From Streptomyces gardneri (GTDB taxonomy: Bacteria; Actinomycetota; Actinomycetes; Streptomycetales; Streptomycetaceae), in contig NZ_BJMN01000043.1 of assembly GCF_006539185.1 (NCBI RefSeq), positions 1 through 64,000 on the forward strand: a stretch of 64,000 nucleotides of DNA, given 5' to 3'. The notes beneath the pieces were generated by a model. The model saw only the letters and a list, made by a program, of their open reading frames with translations, did not search any database and had not been told where the DNA came from. Made by a program: the position numbers and the translations under genes. This document shows positions 26,666 through 35,154 of the stretch, piece by piece; position 1 is the first letter of the stretch; each line of letters begins with the position of its first letter.

Positions 26666-27271
26666 ATGACTGCTGATCCGCGCCGTGTCGTCCTCGCCTC
26701 CGCCTCCCCCGCCCGGCTCGGGCTGCTCCGGCAGGCCGGAATCACCCCCGAGGTGATCGTGAGCGGCGTCGACGAGGACAAGCTCCAGGCGCCGACCCCC
26801 GCCGAGCTCGCGCTCGCCCTCGCCGAGGCCAAGGCCGCCCATGTGGCCGCCCGGCCGGAGGTGTTCGGCGCGCTCGTCATCGGTTGCGACTCGGTCCTGG
26901 AGCTCGACAAGCAGGCCCTCGGCAAGCCGGCCGACGCCGCGGAGGCCACCGCCCGCTGGAAGGCCATGCGCGGCCGGGTCGGCATCCTCCAGACCGGCCA
27001 CTGCGTGTACGACACGGCCGCGAAGCGCTACGAGTCGGCGACGGCCTCCACCGTCGTCCGCTTCGGCGAGCCGACCGACGCGGAGATCGCCGCGTACGTG
27101 GCGAGCGGCGAACCGCTGCACGTGGCGGGCGCGTTCACCCTGGACGGGCGCTCGGCGCCGTTCATCGACGGCATCGACGGGGACCCGGGCAATGTGATCG
27201 GCCTGTCCCTGCCGCTGCTGCGCACGCTGCTCCGCAAGCTGGACGTCGAGATCACCGACCTCTGGAGCTAG
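26666..27271 (+). CDS. maf: Maf-like nucleoside triphosphate pyrophosphatase
   Basis: A 201-residue house-cleaning NTPase. VLASASPARLGLLRQAGI is the N-terminal substrate-binding block, and GCDSVLELDKQALGKP carries the conserved catalytic Asp and the Lys/Gly loop. GEPLHVAGAFTLDGRSAPFI is the C-terminal block. Maf proteins hydrolyse non-canonical nucleotides (dTTP/UTP or modified NTPs) to monophosphates. ATG at 26666. It is conserved between the pcc and accA2 genes in Streptomyces. Confidence 0.92.
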   Translation: MTADPRRVVLASASPARLGLLRQAGITPEVIVSGVDEDKLQAPTPAELALALAEAKAAHVAARPEVFGALVIGCDSVLELDKQALGKPADAAEATARWKAMRGRVGILQTGHCVYDTAAKRYESATASTVVRFGEPTDAEIAAYVASGEPLHVAGAFTLDGRSAPFIDGIDGDPGNVIGLSLPLLRTLLRKLDVEITDLWS

Positions 27272-27292
27272 TCGGCGACGCGCCCCCGGGGC

Positions 27293-27730
27293 TCAGACGG
27301 CGGCCGGTGCCTCCTCGGGGGCGCCGGCCCCCTCCTCGTGGCCCTTCCCGTACGCCACCAGGGTGAGGACGACGAGTCCGACGACGGCCATCAGGAAGGC
27401 GAACGCGCCCCAGCCGATCAGGCCGACGGCGACCGCGCCCAGGATGCCGTGGACGACCGCGCAGCCGACGAGCAGCCCCCGGCCCGCCCGGCCCGGGCGG
27501 CGGTCGCGGATGCCGGCGACGAGGGCGACGAGGCCGCACAGGACGAGCGCGACACCGGAGCCGATGCCGAGGCCCCAGGTGCCGGCGACCATGGCGTCCG
27601 GGTCCATGCCGTCGAGGGACATCGACTGGGCCTCCACGAAGCCCGCCATGACTCCGTTGATCGCGACGATGCCGGGCGCTTCGAGGAAGAGCACCGCCGC
27701 CGTCACGAGGGCTATCGGTCTGCGGGCCAC
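27293..27730 (-). CDS. Conserved membrane protein, four TM
   Basis: A 145-residue integral membrane protein with four hydrophobic segments, starting MARRPIALVTAAVLFLEAPG. GTG at 27730 is chosen because AGGGGG lies 8 nt upstream; the GTG at 27739 is too close to it. The C-terminal tail is Gly/Glu/Ala-rich. Function unknown. It converges on maf with about 20 bp between the ends. Confidence 0.75.
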   Translation of the reverse strand: MARRPIALVTAAVLFLEAPGIVAINGVMAGFVEAQSMSLDGMDPDAMVAGTWGLGIGSGVALVLCGLVALVAGIRDRRPGRAGRGLLVGCAVVHGILGAVAVGLIGWGAFAFLMAVVGLVVLTLVAYGKGHEEGAGAPEEAPAAV

Positions 27731-28105
27731 CTCGGCCACCCCCTGGATTCGCCTGTTACCGACAGTACGATCGACTGCGCGAAGGCTACTGGCCGGTAAA
27801 CCGCCGGACAAGAGTTCGCACACGAACGACGGCGGCCGCCCGCTCGGCAAAGAATCACCGGGCCATTCGTAGAGACCCGACAAAGAAACCCGAATGGCGA
27901 CTGGCCGCACGAACAGAGACCTGCGCCACACCTCGGAGCTACTGTGCCGTAAAGGAACCCTGCGTACCGTGGTGCGACAAGGGAATTCACGACCCGAGCA
28001 GGCCCGGGGTCACGCTCCGTGTGGGCAAGCTCACCACTGGGGACGGGTCGAAAGGCCGTGTCGGCAGTCCCTAAACTCAGCTTGTTTCAAGGAGAGGGAG
28101 CCATC
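27731..28105. promoter_or_regulatory. Divergent promoter region upstream of accA2
   Basis: This is a 375-bp non-coding region. A TAAACT hexamer at 28072-28077 could be the accA2 -10, about 30 nt before its GTG. GGAGAGGGAG (28091-28100) is the accA2 ribosome-binding site. No strong dyad was seen. Confidence 0.4.
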
Positions 28106-29860
28106 GTGCGCAAGGTGCTCATCGCCAACCGTGGCGAAATCGCTGTCCGTGTGGCCCGGGCGTGCCGGGACGCCGGTATCGGCAGCGTGGCCGTGTACGC
28201 CGACCCGGACCGGGACGCTCTGCACGTCCGGGCGGCTGACGAGGCGTTCGCTCTGGGCGGTGACACCCCGGCGACCAGCTATCTGGACATGACCAAGGTG
28301 TTGCAGGCCGCGAAGGACGCGGACGCGGACGCCGTCCACCCCGGTTACGGCTTCCTTTCCGAGAACGCCGAGTTCGCACAGGCGGTCCTGGACGCGGGCC
28401 TGATCTGGATCGGCCCGCCGCCGCAGGCGATCCGCGACCTGGGCGACAAGGTGGCGGCCCGTCACATCGCGCAGCGCGCCGGCGCCCCGCTGGTCGCCGG
28501 CACCCCCGACCCGGTCTCGGGTGCGGAGGAGGTCGTGGCGTTCGCGCAGGAGCACGGGCTGCCGATCGCGATCAAGGCCGCCTTCGGCGGCGGCGGTCGC
28601 GGTCTGAAGGTCGCGCGGACCCTGGAAGAGGTCCCCGAGCTGTACGACTCCGCCGTCCGTGAGGCCGTCGCGGCCTTCGGTCGCGGCGAGTGCTTCGTGG
28701 AGCGCTACCTCGACAAGCCGCGGCACGTCGAGACCCAGTGCCTGGCCGACACCCACGGCAACGTGGTCGTCGTCTCGACCCGTGACTGCTCGCTCCAGCG
28801 CCGCCACCAGAAGCTCGTCGAGGAGGCGCCCGCACCGTTCCTGACGGAGGCGCAGAACGCCGAGCTGTACGCGGCGTCGAAGGCGATCCTGAAGGAGGCC
28901 GGCTACGTCGGCGCCGGCACCGTCGAGTTCCTCGTCGGCACCGACGGCACGATCTCCTTCCTGGAGGTCAACACCCGCCTCCAGGTCGAGCACCCGGTCA
29001 CCGAAGAGGTCACCGGCCTCGACCTGGTCCGCGAGATGTTCCGGATCGCCGACGGCGAGGAGCTCGGCTACGGCGACCCGGCGGTCCGCGGTCACTCCTT
29101 CGAGTTCCGTATCAACGGCGAGGACCCGGGCCGCGGCTTCCTGCCGGCCCCCGGCACCGTCACCGTCTTCGACGCCCCCTCGGGCCCCGGTGTCCGCCTG
29201 GACGCCGGCGTCGAGTCCGGCTCCGTGATCGGCCCGGCCTGGGACTCGCTCCTGGCCAAGCTGATCGTCACCGGCGCGACCCGCGAGCAGGCGCTCCAGC
29301 GCGCCGCCCGCGCCCTGGCCGAGTTCAAGGTGGAGGGCATGGCCACGGCCATCCCGTTCCACCAGGCCGTCGTCGTCGACCCGGCGTTCACCGCGGACCC
29401 CTTCCGGGTCCACACCCGGTGGATCGAGACCGAGTTCGTCAACGAGATCAAGCCGTTCGCGCCGGCCGGTGCCGACGCGGACGAGGACGAGTCGGGCCGC
29501 GAGACGATCGTCGTCGAGGTCGGCGGCAAGCGCCTCGAGGTCTCCCTGCCGTCCTCCCTCGGCATGACGCTGGCCCGCACCGGGCTCGCGGCGGGTGCGA
29601 AGCCGAAGCGCCGGGCGGCGAAGAAGTCCGGCCCGACCGCCTCGGGCGACACCCTCGCCTCCCCGATGCAGGGCACGATCGTCAAGGTCGCGGTCGAGGA
29701 GGGCCAGGAGGTCAAGGAGGGCGACCTCATCGTCGTCCTGGAGGCCATGAAGATGGAGCAGCCGCTCAACGCCCACCGCTCCGGCACCGTCAAGGGCCTG
29801 AGCGCCGAGGTCGGCGCCTCGGTCACCTCCGGCGCCACCATCTGCGACATCAAGGACTGA
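28106..29860 (+). CDS. accA2: Biotin carboxylase / biotin carboxyl carrier alpha subunit of acyl-CoA carboxylase
   Basis: A 584-residue fusion of biotin carboxylase (about residues 1-450) and a C-terminal biotinyl domain. GGGGRGLK is the glycine-rich ATP loop and FLEVNTRLQVEHPVTE the active-site block. The biotinyl lysine is K549 in EAMKM. A linker rich in Lys/Ala separates the domains. It supplies carboxybiotin to PccB, and to AccB-type subunits elsewhere. The GTG at 28106 has a strong GGAGAGGGAG site; the upstream in-frame start lacks similarity to the family. Confidence 0.95.
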   Translation: MRKVLIANRGEIAVRVARACRDAGIGSVAVYADPDRDALHVRAADEAFALGGDTPATSYLDMTKVLQAAKDADADAVHPGYGFLSENAEFAQAVLDAGLIWIGPPPQAIRDLGDKVAARHIAQRAGAPLVAGTPDPVSGAEEVVAFAQEHGLPIAIKAAFGGGGRGLKVARTLEEVPELYDSAVREAVAAFGRGECFVERYLDKPRHVETQCLADTHGNVVVVSTRDCSLQRRHQKLVEEAPAPFLTEAQNAELYAASKAILKEAGYVGAGTVEFLVGTDGTISFLEVNTRLQVEHPVTEEVTGLDLVREMFRIADGEELGYGDPAVRGHSFEFRINGEDPGRGFLPAPGTVTVFDAPSGPGVRLDAGVESGSVIGPAWDSLLAKLIVTGATREQALQRAARALAEFKVEGMATAIPFHQAVVVDPAFTADPFRVHTRWIETEFVNEIKPFAPAGADADEDESGRETIVVEVGGKRLEVSLPSSLGMTLARTGLAAGAKPKRRAAKKSGPTASGDTLASPMQGTIVKVAVEEGQEVKEGDLIVVLEAMKMEQPLNAHRSGTVKGLSAEVGASVTSGATICDIKD

Positions 29861-29881
29861 CCGTCGCGGCACGTACGGTGT

Positions 29882-29915
29882 GAAGGGCCCGCAGGCAGCA
29901 GCCTGCGGGCCCTTC
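29882..29915 (+). terminator. Terminator after accA2
   Basis: A perfect 15-bp stem (29882-29896 with 29901-29915) with loop AGCA. Confidence 0.9.
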
Positions 29916-29945
29916 CGTCGATCTCCTGGGGGAGGACCCAACGTC

Positions 29946-30491
29946 ATGCGAGCCGACGCGCGCCGCAACCACGAGCGGCTGCTCACGGAGGCCAGGGCCG
30001 TCTTCGCCGAGCAGGGCACGGACGCGCCCCTGGAGGAGATCGCCCGCCGTGCGGGGGTCGGGATCGGCACCCTCTACCGCCACTTCCCCACCCGGGCCGA
30101 GCTGTTGAACGCCGTCTTCCAGGAGGCCCTGGCGGCGCTCCTGCACCGCTCGCACGAGCTGGCGGAGGCGGCCGAGCCGTGCCGGGCGCTCGTGGAGTGG
30201 CTGCGGGCCCTGATCGCCCACGCGGGCGAGTACCGGGGTCTCGCGCACGCGCTGATGTCCGCCTCGTACGACCGGAGTTCGGCGCTCGCCTCGTGCAGCG
30301 TGCCGCTGCGCGACGCGGGCGAGGCGCTGCTCGGGCGCGCCCAGGAGGCGGGGCAGGTGCGTGCCGGCGTGTCGATCGGCGACCTGATGCAGCTCACCAA
30401 CGCGATCGCGCTGGCGGCGGAACAGTGCCCGGAGGACGCGGAGCTGGCGGACCGCCTGCTGGCGCTGACCCTGCGGGGACTCAAGAACTGA
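29946..30491 (+). CDS. TetR-family regulator
   Basis: A 181-residue regulator. The HTH (about residues 8-50) contains GTDAPLEEIARRAGVGIGTL then YRHFPTRAELL. The C-terminal ligand domain (about 75-178) has LMSASYDRSSAL. GGGGGAGGAC precedes the ATG at 29946. It stands alone between two terminators or repeats, so its target is not evident; TetR genes often act on themselves or on the divergent neighbour. Confidence 0.87.
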   Translation: MRADARRNHERLLTEARAVFAEQGTDAPLEEIARRAGVGIGTLYRHFPTRAELLNAVFQEALAALLHRSHELAEAAEPCRALVEWLRALIAHAGEYRGLAHALMSASYDRSSALASCSVPLRDAGEALLGRAQEAGQVRAGVSIGDLMQLTNAIALAAEQCPEDAELADRLLALTLRGLKN

Positions 30492-30537
30492 CGTACGCGG
30501 CCGTGGGACCCCTGGGGGAGGGCCCCTCGCGACGCGG

Positions 30538-30569
30538 TGCTGTGCCTTGCTGTGCTGTGCTGTGCCGTG
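30538..30569. repeat. TGTGC-type microsatellite
   Basis: About six copies of a 5-nt unit (TGCTG/TGTGC) lie between the stop of tetR and the end of the convergent DeoR gene. Confidence 0.7.
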
Positions 30570-30579
30570 AACTGCGGTC

Positions 30580-31545
30580 TCAGCGGCGCCGCATGTCCGC
30601 GACCCGCGCCGTGCGCTCCAGCGTCTCCGCCGCCATCCCTCCGCCGGGCCCACGGAACTGACCGGCCGCCATCCGTCCGCGCTGGACGGGCAGCGGCATG
30701 TCACGGCGGGGCCGGACGCCCGGGGGGTGGTGCTGCTCACCGCCGGTGGCACCGGGTCCCGCGCCCGTGCCCGCGACGGCGATCTGGACGCCCTGGTCGG
30801 CGAGGGCCTGGAGCTCGGAGGCGGCCCGCTCGTCGTGGGCCGGCGGCTCGTCGGTCACCAGGCGGGTGATCACGTCCGTCGGCACCGTCTGGAACATGGT
30901 GTCGGCGCCGAGCTTGGTGTGGTCGGCGAGGACCACGACCTCCGCCGCCGCCTGCACCAGGGCCCGGTCCACGCTCGCGGAGAGCATGTTGGACGTGGAG
31001 AGCCCGCGCTCGGCGGTGAGCCCGCTCCCGGAGAGGAAGGCCCGGGAGACCCGCAGCCCCTGGAGCGACTGCTCGGCCCCGCTGCCCACGAGGGCGTAGT
31101 TGGACCCGCGCAGGGTGCCGCCGGTCATGACGACCTCGACCCGGTTGGCATGGGCCAGGGCCTGGGCGACGAGCAGTGAGTTGGTGACGACGGTCAGACC
31201 GGGCACGCGGGCGAGCCGGCGGGCCAGCTCCTGCGTGGTCGTCCCGGCGCCGACGACGATGGCCTCGCCCTCTTCGACGAGGCTCGCGGCGACGTCGGCG
31301 ATGGCCGTCTTCTCCGCCGTGGCGAGATGGGATTTCTGCGGGAAGCCGGATTCTCGCGTGAATCCGCCCGGCAACACCGCACCGCCGTGACGGCGGTCGA
31401 GGAGTCCTTCTGCCTCGAGTGCCCGTACGTCCCTCCGTACGGTCACCTCCGAGGTCTGGACGACGCGGGCGAGCTCGCGGAGCGACACGGCCCCATTGGC
31501 TCGCACCATTTCGAGGATCAACTGGCGACGTTCTGCAGCGAACAC
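30580..31545 (-). CDS. DeoR-family transcriptional regulator
   Basis: A 321-residue regulator. The DeoR HTH (about residues 5-55) reads VSLRELARVVQTSEVTVRRD, followed by GLLDRRHGGAVLP. The sugar-phosphate-sensing domain (about 75-235) contains GAGTTTQELARRL and ADHTKLG. The C-terminal 60 residues are unlike the family and rich in Gly/Pro/Arg. GTG at 31545. Given the adjacent nucleoside and sugar-phosphate genes it may control deoxynucleoside or sugar catabolism (inference). Confidence 0.87.
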   Translation of the reverse strand: MFAAERRQLILEMVRANGAVSLRELARVVQTSEVTVRRDVRALEAEGLLDRRHGGAVLPGGFTRESGFPQKSHLATAEKTAIADVAASLVEEGEAIVVGAGTTTQELARRLARVPGLTVVTNSLLVAQALAHANRVEVVMTGGTLRGSNYALVGSGAEQSLQGLRVSRAFLSGSGLTAERGLSTSNMLSASVDRALVQAAAEVVVLADHTKLGADTMFQTVPTDVITRLVTDEPPAHDERAASELQALADQGVQIAVAGTGAGPGATGGEQHHPPGVRPRRDMPLPVQRGRMAAGQFRGPGGGMAAETLERTARVADMRRR

Positions 31546-31614
31546 GAAACTGACAGTAACGTGAGCGGCCGATACTTTTCAGCAGTATGCGCCGAATTGC
31601 AGAAGATGCGCACA

Positions 31615-31734
31615 GACGGGGCCTCCAAGTGGTATGGGAGGCCCCGTCGTTGCTCGGCTCTGCGCCAGGTCTATGCCCCGGCTTGCCGGGGGTTGTCCGA
31701 GTCGGCGAACCGTTCCCGCAGGCGGGAGCGGTTC
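31615..31734. terminator. Two hairpins between deoR and lpdA
   Basis: GACGGGGCCTCC / GGAGGCCCCGTC form a 12-bp stem (31615-31648). A second stem, GAACCG...CGGTTC with a T-G pair, spans 31707-31734 and ends just before the lpdA stop. They probably terminate lpdA. The 201-bp gap holds no gene. Confidence 0.75.
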
Positions 31735-31746
31735 CGGGGCGGAGGA

Positions 31747-33186
31747 TTACGCCTCGCCCGCCGACTTTCGGGTGTGCAACTGCCGTGCCACTTCCGCGAT
31801 CGAGCCCGACAGGGAGGGGTACACGGTGAATGCATTTGCGATCTGTTCGACCGTCAGATTGTTGTCGACCGCGATCGAGATCGGGTGGATCAGCTCGCTC
31901 GCCCTCGGGGCGACGACACAGCCGCCGACCACGATGCCGGTGCCGGGACGGGCGAAGAGCTTCACGAAGCCGTCCCGGATGCCCTGCATCTTCGCGCGGG
32001 GGTTGCGCAGCAGCGGCAGCTTGACGACCTTGGCGTCGATCTTGCCCGCGTCCACGTCGGCCTGCGTGTAGCCGACGGTGGCGATCTCGGGGTCCGTGAA
32101 GACGTTGGAGGAGACCGTCTTCAGGTTGAGCGGGGTCACCGCGTCGCCGAGGAAGTGGTACATCGCGATACGGCCCTGCATGGCGGCGACCGAGGCGAGC
32201 GCGAAGACACCGGTGACGTCACCGGCCGCGTAGATGCCGGGGGCGCTCGTACGGGAGACCCGGTCGGTCCAGATGTGACCGGAGTCCTTCAGCTTGACGC
32301 CGGCCTCCTCCAGGCCCATTCCGGCCGAGTTCGGGATCGCGCCGACGGCCATGAGGCAGTGGGTGCCGGAGATGACGCGGCCGTCGGCGAGGGTGACCTC
32401 GACACGGTCGCCGACCCGCTTGGCGGACTCGGCGCGGGAGCGGGCCATGACGTTCATGCCGCGGCGCCGGAAGACGTCCTCCAGGACGGCGGCGGCGTCC
32501 GGGTCCTCACCGGGCAGGACGCGGTCACGGCTGGACACCAGGGTGACCCGGGAGCCGAGTGCCTGGTAGGCGCCGGCGAACTCGGCGCCGGTGACGCCGG
32601 AACCGACCACGATGAGCTCCTCGGGGAGCTCCTTGAGGTCGTAGACCTGGGTCCAGTTGAGGATGCGCTCGCCGTCCGGCTTGGCGTCCGGCACCTCGCG
32701 CGGGTGGCCGCCGGTCGCGATCAGCACGGCGTCCGCGGTGAGCGTCTCCTCCGTGCCGTCGGCGGCGGTGACGATCACCTGGCGGGAGCCGTCCACGGCC
32801 TGGCGGCCGGAGAGCCGGCCGCGGCCGCGCAGCACCCGGGCACCCGCCCGGGTGACGGACGCGGTGATGTCGTGCGACTGGGCGAGCGCGAGGCGCTTCA
32901 CCCGTCGGTTGACCTTGCCGAGGTCCACGCCGACGACGCGGGCGGCCTGCTCCACGTGCGGGGTGTCGTCCGCGACGATGATGCCGAGCTCCTCGTAGGA
33001 GGAGTCGAAGGTGGTCATCACCTCCGCCGTGGCGATCAGCGTCTTCGAGGGAACACAGTCGGTCAGGACGGAAGCGCCGCCGAGGCCGTCGCAGTCGACG
33101 ACGGTCACCTCCGCGCCGAGTTGGGCGCCCACCAAGGCCGCCTCGTATCCGCCGGGTCCGCCACCGATGATCACGATCCGGGTCAC
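31747..33186 (-). CDS. lpdA: LpdA-like NAD(P)H-quinone dehydrogenase (flavoprotein disulfide reductase family)
   Basis: A 479-residue FAD enzyme. IIGGGPGGYEAAL binds FAD, VVGSGVTGAEFAG binds NAD(P) and GIYAAGDVTGV is the second FAD motif. The redox-active site of true lipoamide dehydrogenases has two Cys; here it reads GGASVLTDCVPSK with one. The same change occurs in M. tuberculosis LpdA (Rv3303c), which reduces quinones instead of lipoamide. GTG at 33186. The upstream promoter region has a duplicated 25-bp dyad. Confidence 0.88.
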   Translation of the reverse strand: MTRIVIIGGGPGGYEAALVGAQLGAEVTVVDCDGLGGASVLTDCVPSKTLIATAEVMTTFDSSYEELGIIVADDTPHVEQAARVVGVDLGKVNRRVKRLALAQSHDITASVTRAGARVLRGRGRLSGRQAVDGSRQVIVTAADGTEETLTADAVLIATGGHPREVPDAKPDGERILNWTQVYDLKELPEELIVVGSGVTGAEFAGAYQALGSRVTLVSSRDRVLPGEDPDAAAVLEDVFRRRGMNVMARSRAESAKRVGDRVEVTLADGRVISGTHCLMAVGAIPNSAGMGLEEAGVKLKDSGHIWTDRVSRTSAPGIYAAGDVTGVFALASVAAMQGRIAMYHFLGDAVTPLNLKTVSSNVFTDPEIATVGYTQADVDAGKIDAKVVKLPLLRNPRAKMQGIRDGFVKLFARPGTGIVVGGCVVAPRASELIHPISIAVDNNLTVEQIANAFTVYPSLSGSIAEVARQLHTRKSAGEA

Positions 33187-33240
33187 TGGGATCTACGCCT
33201 CGCGTCTCGTTCTGCCGGGGGGTCCCCCCGCTGGGGTGCA

Positions 33241-33295
33241 GTGCGTACGCCATTGTCCCGCACGCTTCAAGTGCGTACCCCATTCTCCCGCACGC
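33241..33295 (-). repeat. Duplicated 25-bp dyad in the lpdA promoter region
   Basis: Two copies of a 25-bp sequence (33241-33265 and 33271-33295, two mismatches, 30-bp period) each carry GTGCG...CGCAC ends. On the lpdA strand each holds a GA(G/C)AATG stretch, a possible -10. It lies 55-110 nt upstream of lpdA. Confidence 0.7.
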
Positions 33296-33445
33296 CCGGC
33301 GCGGCCTCGCGCCGGGGCTCCGTAGGCGCGCGCCGGAGCACGCCGGGCGGCCCGCGACCGCCGGACCCCCGGGTGCGGCCGCGCTCCCACGGCCGCCGCC
33401 CCGGAGTCCGGCGGACAACCCGCCCGCTCCCGTACCCTCGGTGCC

Positions 33446-33883
33446 ATGTCGCTCTACGCCGCTTTCGCCGGCAACCTCGACGCGCGGCTGATGAGCCGCC
33501 GCGCACCGCACTCCCCGCTGCGCGGCACCGGCTGGCTGAACGGCTGGCGGCTCACCTTCGGCGGCGAGCAGATGGGCTGGGAGGGCGCGCTGGCCACGAT
33601 CGTGGAGGCCCCCCGCTCACAGGTCTTCGTGGCGCTGTACGACATCGCTCCGATGGACGAGGACTCCATGGACCGGTGGGAGGGCGTAGGCCTGGACATC
33701 TACCGGCGGATGCGGGTCCGGGTGGACACGCTCGACGGCGAGGAGCCGGCCTGGGTGTACGTCCTCAACGGCTACGAGGGCGGTCTGCCGTCCGCGCGGT
33801 ACCTGGGCGAGATCGCCGACGCCGCCGAGTCTGCGGGCGCCCCGCACGACTACGTGATGGAGTTGCGCAAGCGGCCCTGCTGA
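33446..33883 (+). CDS. Gamma-glutamylcyclotransferase-fold protein
   Basis: A 145-residue protein with the GGCT/AIG2-like beta-barrel pattern. YAAFAGNLDARLM near the N-terminus is the substrate-loop motif, and ALYDIAPMDEDSMDRWEG contains an acidic block where the family places its catalytic Glu. Members cleave gamma-glutamyl amines or gamma-glutamyl-amino acids. ATG at 33446. It is divergent from lpdA across the duplicated-dyad region. Confidence 0.8.
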   Translation: MSLYAAFAGNLDARLMSRRAPHSPLRGTGWLNGWRLTFGGEQMGWEGALATIVEAPRSQVFVALYDIAPMDEDSMDRWEGVGLDIYRRMRVRVDTLDGEEPAWVYVLNGYEGGLPSARYLGEIADAAESAGAPHDYVMELRKRPC

Positions 33884-34084
33884 GGCGCGGGCGGGGGATG
33901 TGCGAACGCCCGACGGACGGCGACGTGACCTCTCCTACTCCGTTCGTCGGAAACAACAAGACAACGATCGCATGTCCGTCAGCATCGTCATCTACGCGCG
34001 TAGGCATTCTCCGGATACGCTTCTGCGCGTACCAGATCCGTCCGGGGCTCCCCTCGGACTCCCCTCCCCGAGGCGAGAGAGTCA

Positions 34085-34888
34085 GTGAACGCAACTGCCA
34101 CCCCGTACGAAGCCGCCGAGGCCGCTGCCGCCCGTCTGCGCGAGCTGACCGGAGTCGAGAACCACGACGTCGCCCTGGTCATGGGCTCGGGCTGGGCGCC
34201 CGCCGTCGACGCGCTCGGCGCCCCCGAGGCCGAGTTCCCGGTGACCGAGCTCCCCGGCTTCCCGCCGCCGGCCGTCGAGGGCCACGGCGGCAAGGTCCGC
34301 TCGTACAAGATCGGTGAGAAGCGCGCGCTGGTCTTCCTCGGCCGCACCCACTTCTACGAGGGCCGCGGTGTCGCCTCCGTCGCCCACGGCGTCCGCACCG
34401 CCGTCGCCGCCGGCTGCAAGACGATCGTCCTGACCAACGGCTGCGGCGGCCTCCGCGAGGGCATGCGCCCCGGCCAGCCGGTCCTGATCAGCGACCACAT
34501 CAACCTGACGGCCGCCTCCCCGATCGTCGGCGCGAACTTCGTGGACCTCACCGACCTGTACTCGCCGCGGCTGCGCGCGCTGTGCATGGAGGTCGACGAG
34601 ACCCTGGAGGAGGGCGTCTACGTCCAGTTCCCCGGGCCGCACTACGAGACCCCGGCCGAGATCAACATGGTCCGCGCCATGGGCGGCGACCTCGTCGGCA
34701 TGTCCACCACCCTGGAGGCGATCGCGGCCCGCGAGGCCGGCGCCGAGGTCCTGGGCATCTCCCTGGTCACCAACCTGGCGGCGGGGCTCTCGGGCGAGCC
34801 GCTGAACCACGAAGAGGTCCTGCAGGCGGGCCGTGACTCGGCCGCGCGGATGGGTGAGCTCCTGACGCGGGTCCTCGACCGGATCTGA
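34085..34888 (+). CDS. punA: Purine-nucleoside phosphorylase
   Basis: A 267-residue trimeric-type PNP that splits guanosine/inosine and their deoxy forms to base and (deoxy)ribose-1-phosphate. VMGSGWAP is the phosphate loop, GRTHFYEG and TNGCGGL are family blocks, and HYETPAEI holds the base-binding Glu. GTG at 34085. The downstream mutase and deoC give it a nucleoside-salvage context. Confidence 0.92.
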   Translation: MNATATPYEAAEAAAARLRELTGVENHDVALVMGSGWAPAVDALGAPEAEFPVTELPGFPPPAVEGHGGKVRSYKIGEKRALVFLGRTHFYEGRGVASVAHGVRTAVAAGCKTIVLTNGCGGLREGMRPGQPVLISDHINLTAASPIVGANFVDLTDLYSPRLRALCMEVDETLEEGVYVQFPGPHYETPAEINMVRAMGGDLVGMSTTLEAIAAREAGAEVLGISLVTNLAAGLSGEPLNHEEVLQAGRDSAARMGELLTRVLDRI

Positions 34889-34904
34889 GTTCTTCCGGCC
34901 CACG

Positions 34905-35104
34905 GGGCCGCTGCGCGGGGCCTTCTCCCCCACCCCGCCCCTTCCCGAAACCGGGGCTCCGCCCCAGACCCCGGTCCTCAAACGCCGGACGGGCCGAAGT
35001 TGCCGCCGCAATCCAGCCCCGCCGGCGTTCGAGGCGCGGGGGTCCGGGGGCAGAGCCCCCGGTTCGGGAAGGGGCGGGGTGGGGAAAGGCTCCGCGCAGC
35101 GGCT
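34905..35104. repeat. Long intergenic inverted repeat (about 90-bp arms)
   Basis: The whole gap between punA and the mutase gene is one long imperfect palindrome centred near 35005. The outer arms read GCCGCTGCGCGG and CCGCGCAGCGGC; the inner part includes CGCCGGACGGGC and GCCGGCGTTCGAG. I recall the same motif scattered through Streptomyces genomes. It may terminate punA transcription. Confidence 0.85.
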
Positions 35105-35154
35105 CACGCGCCCGCACCCGCCCCACCCCTCCCGCACCCCCCGAAAGGCACACC

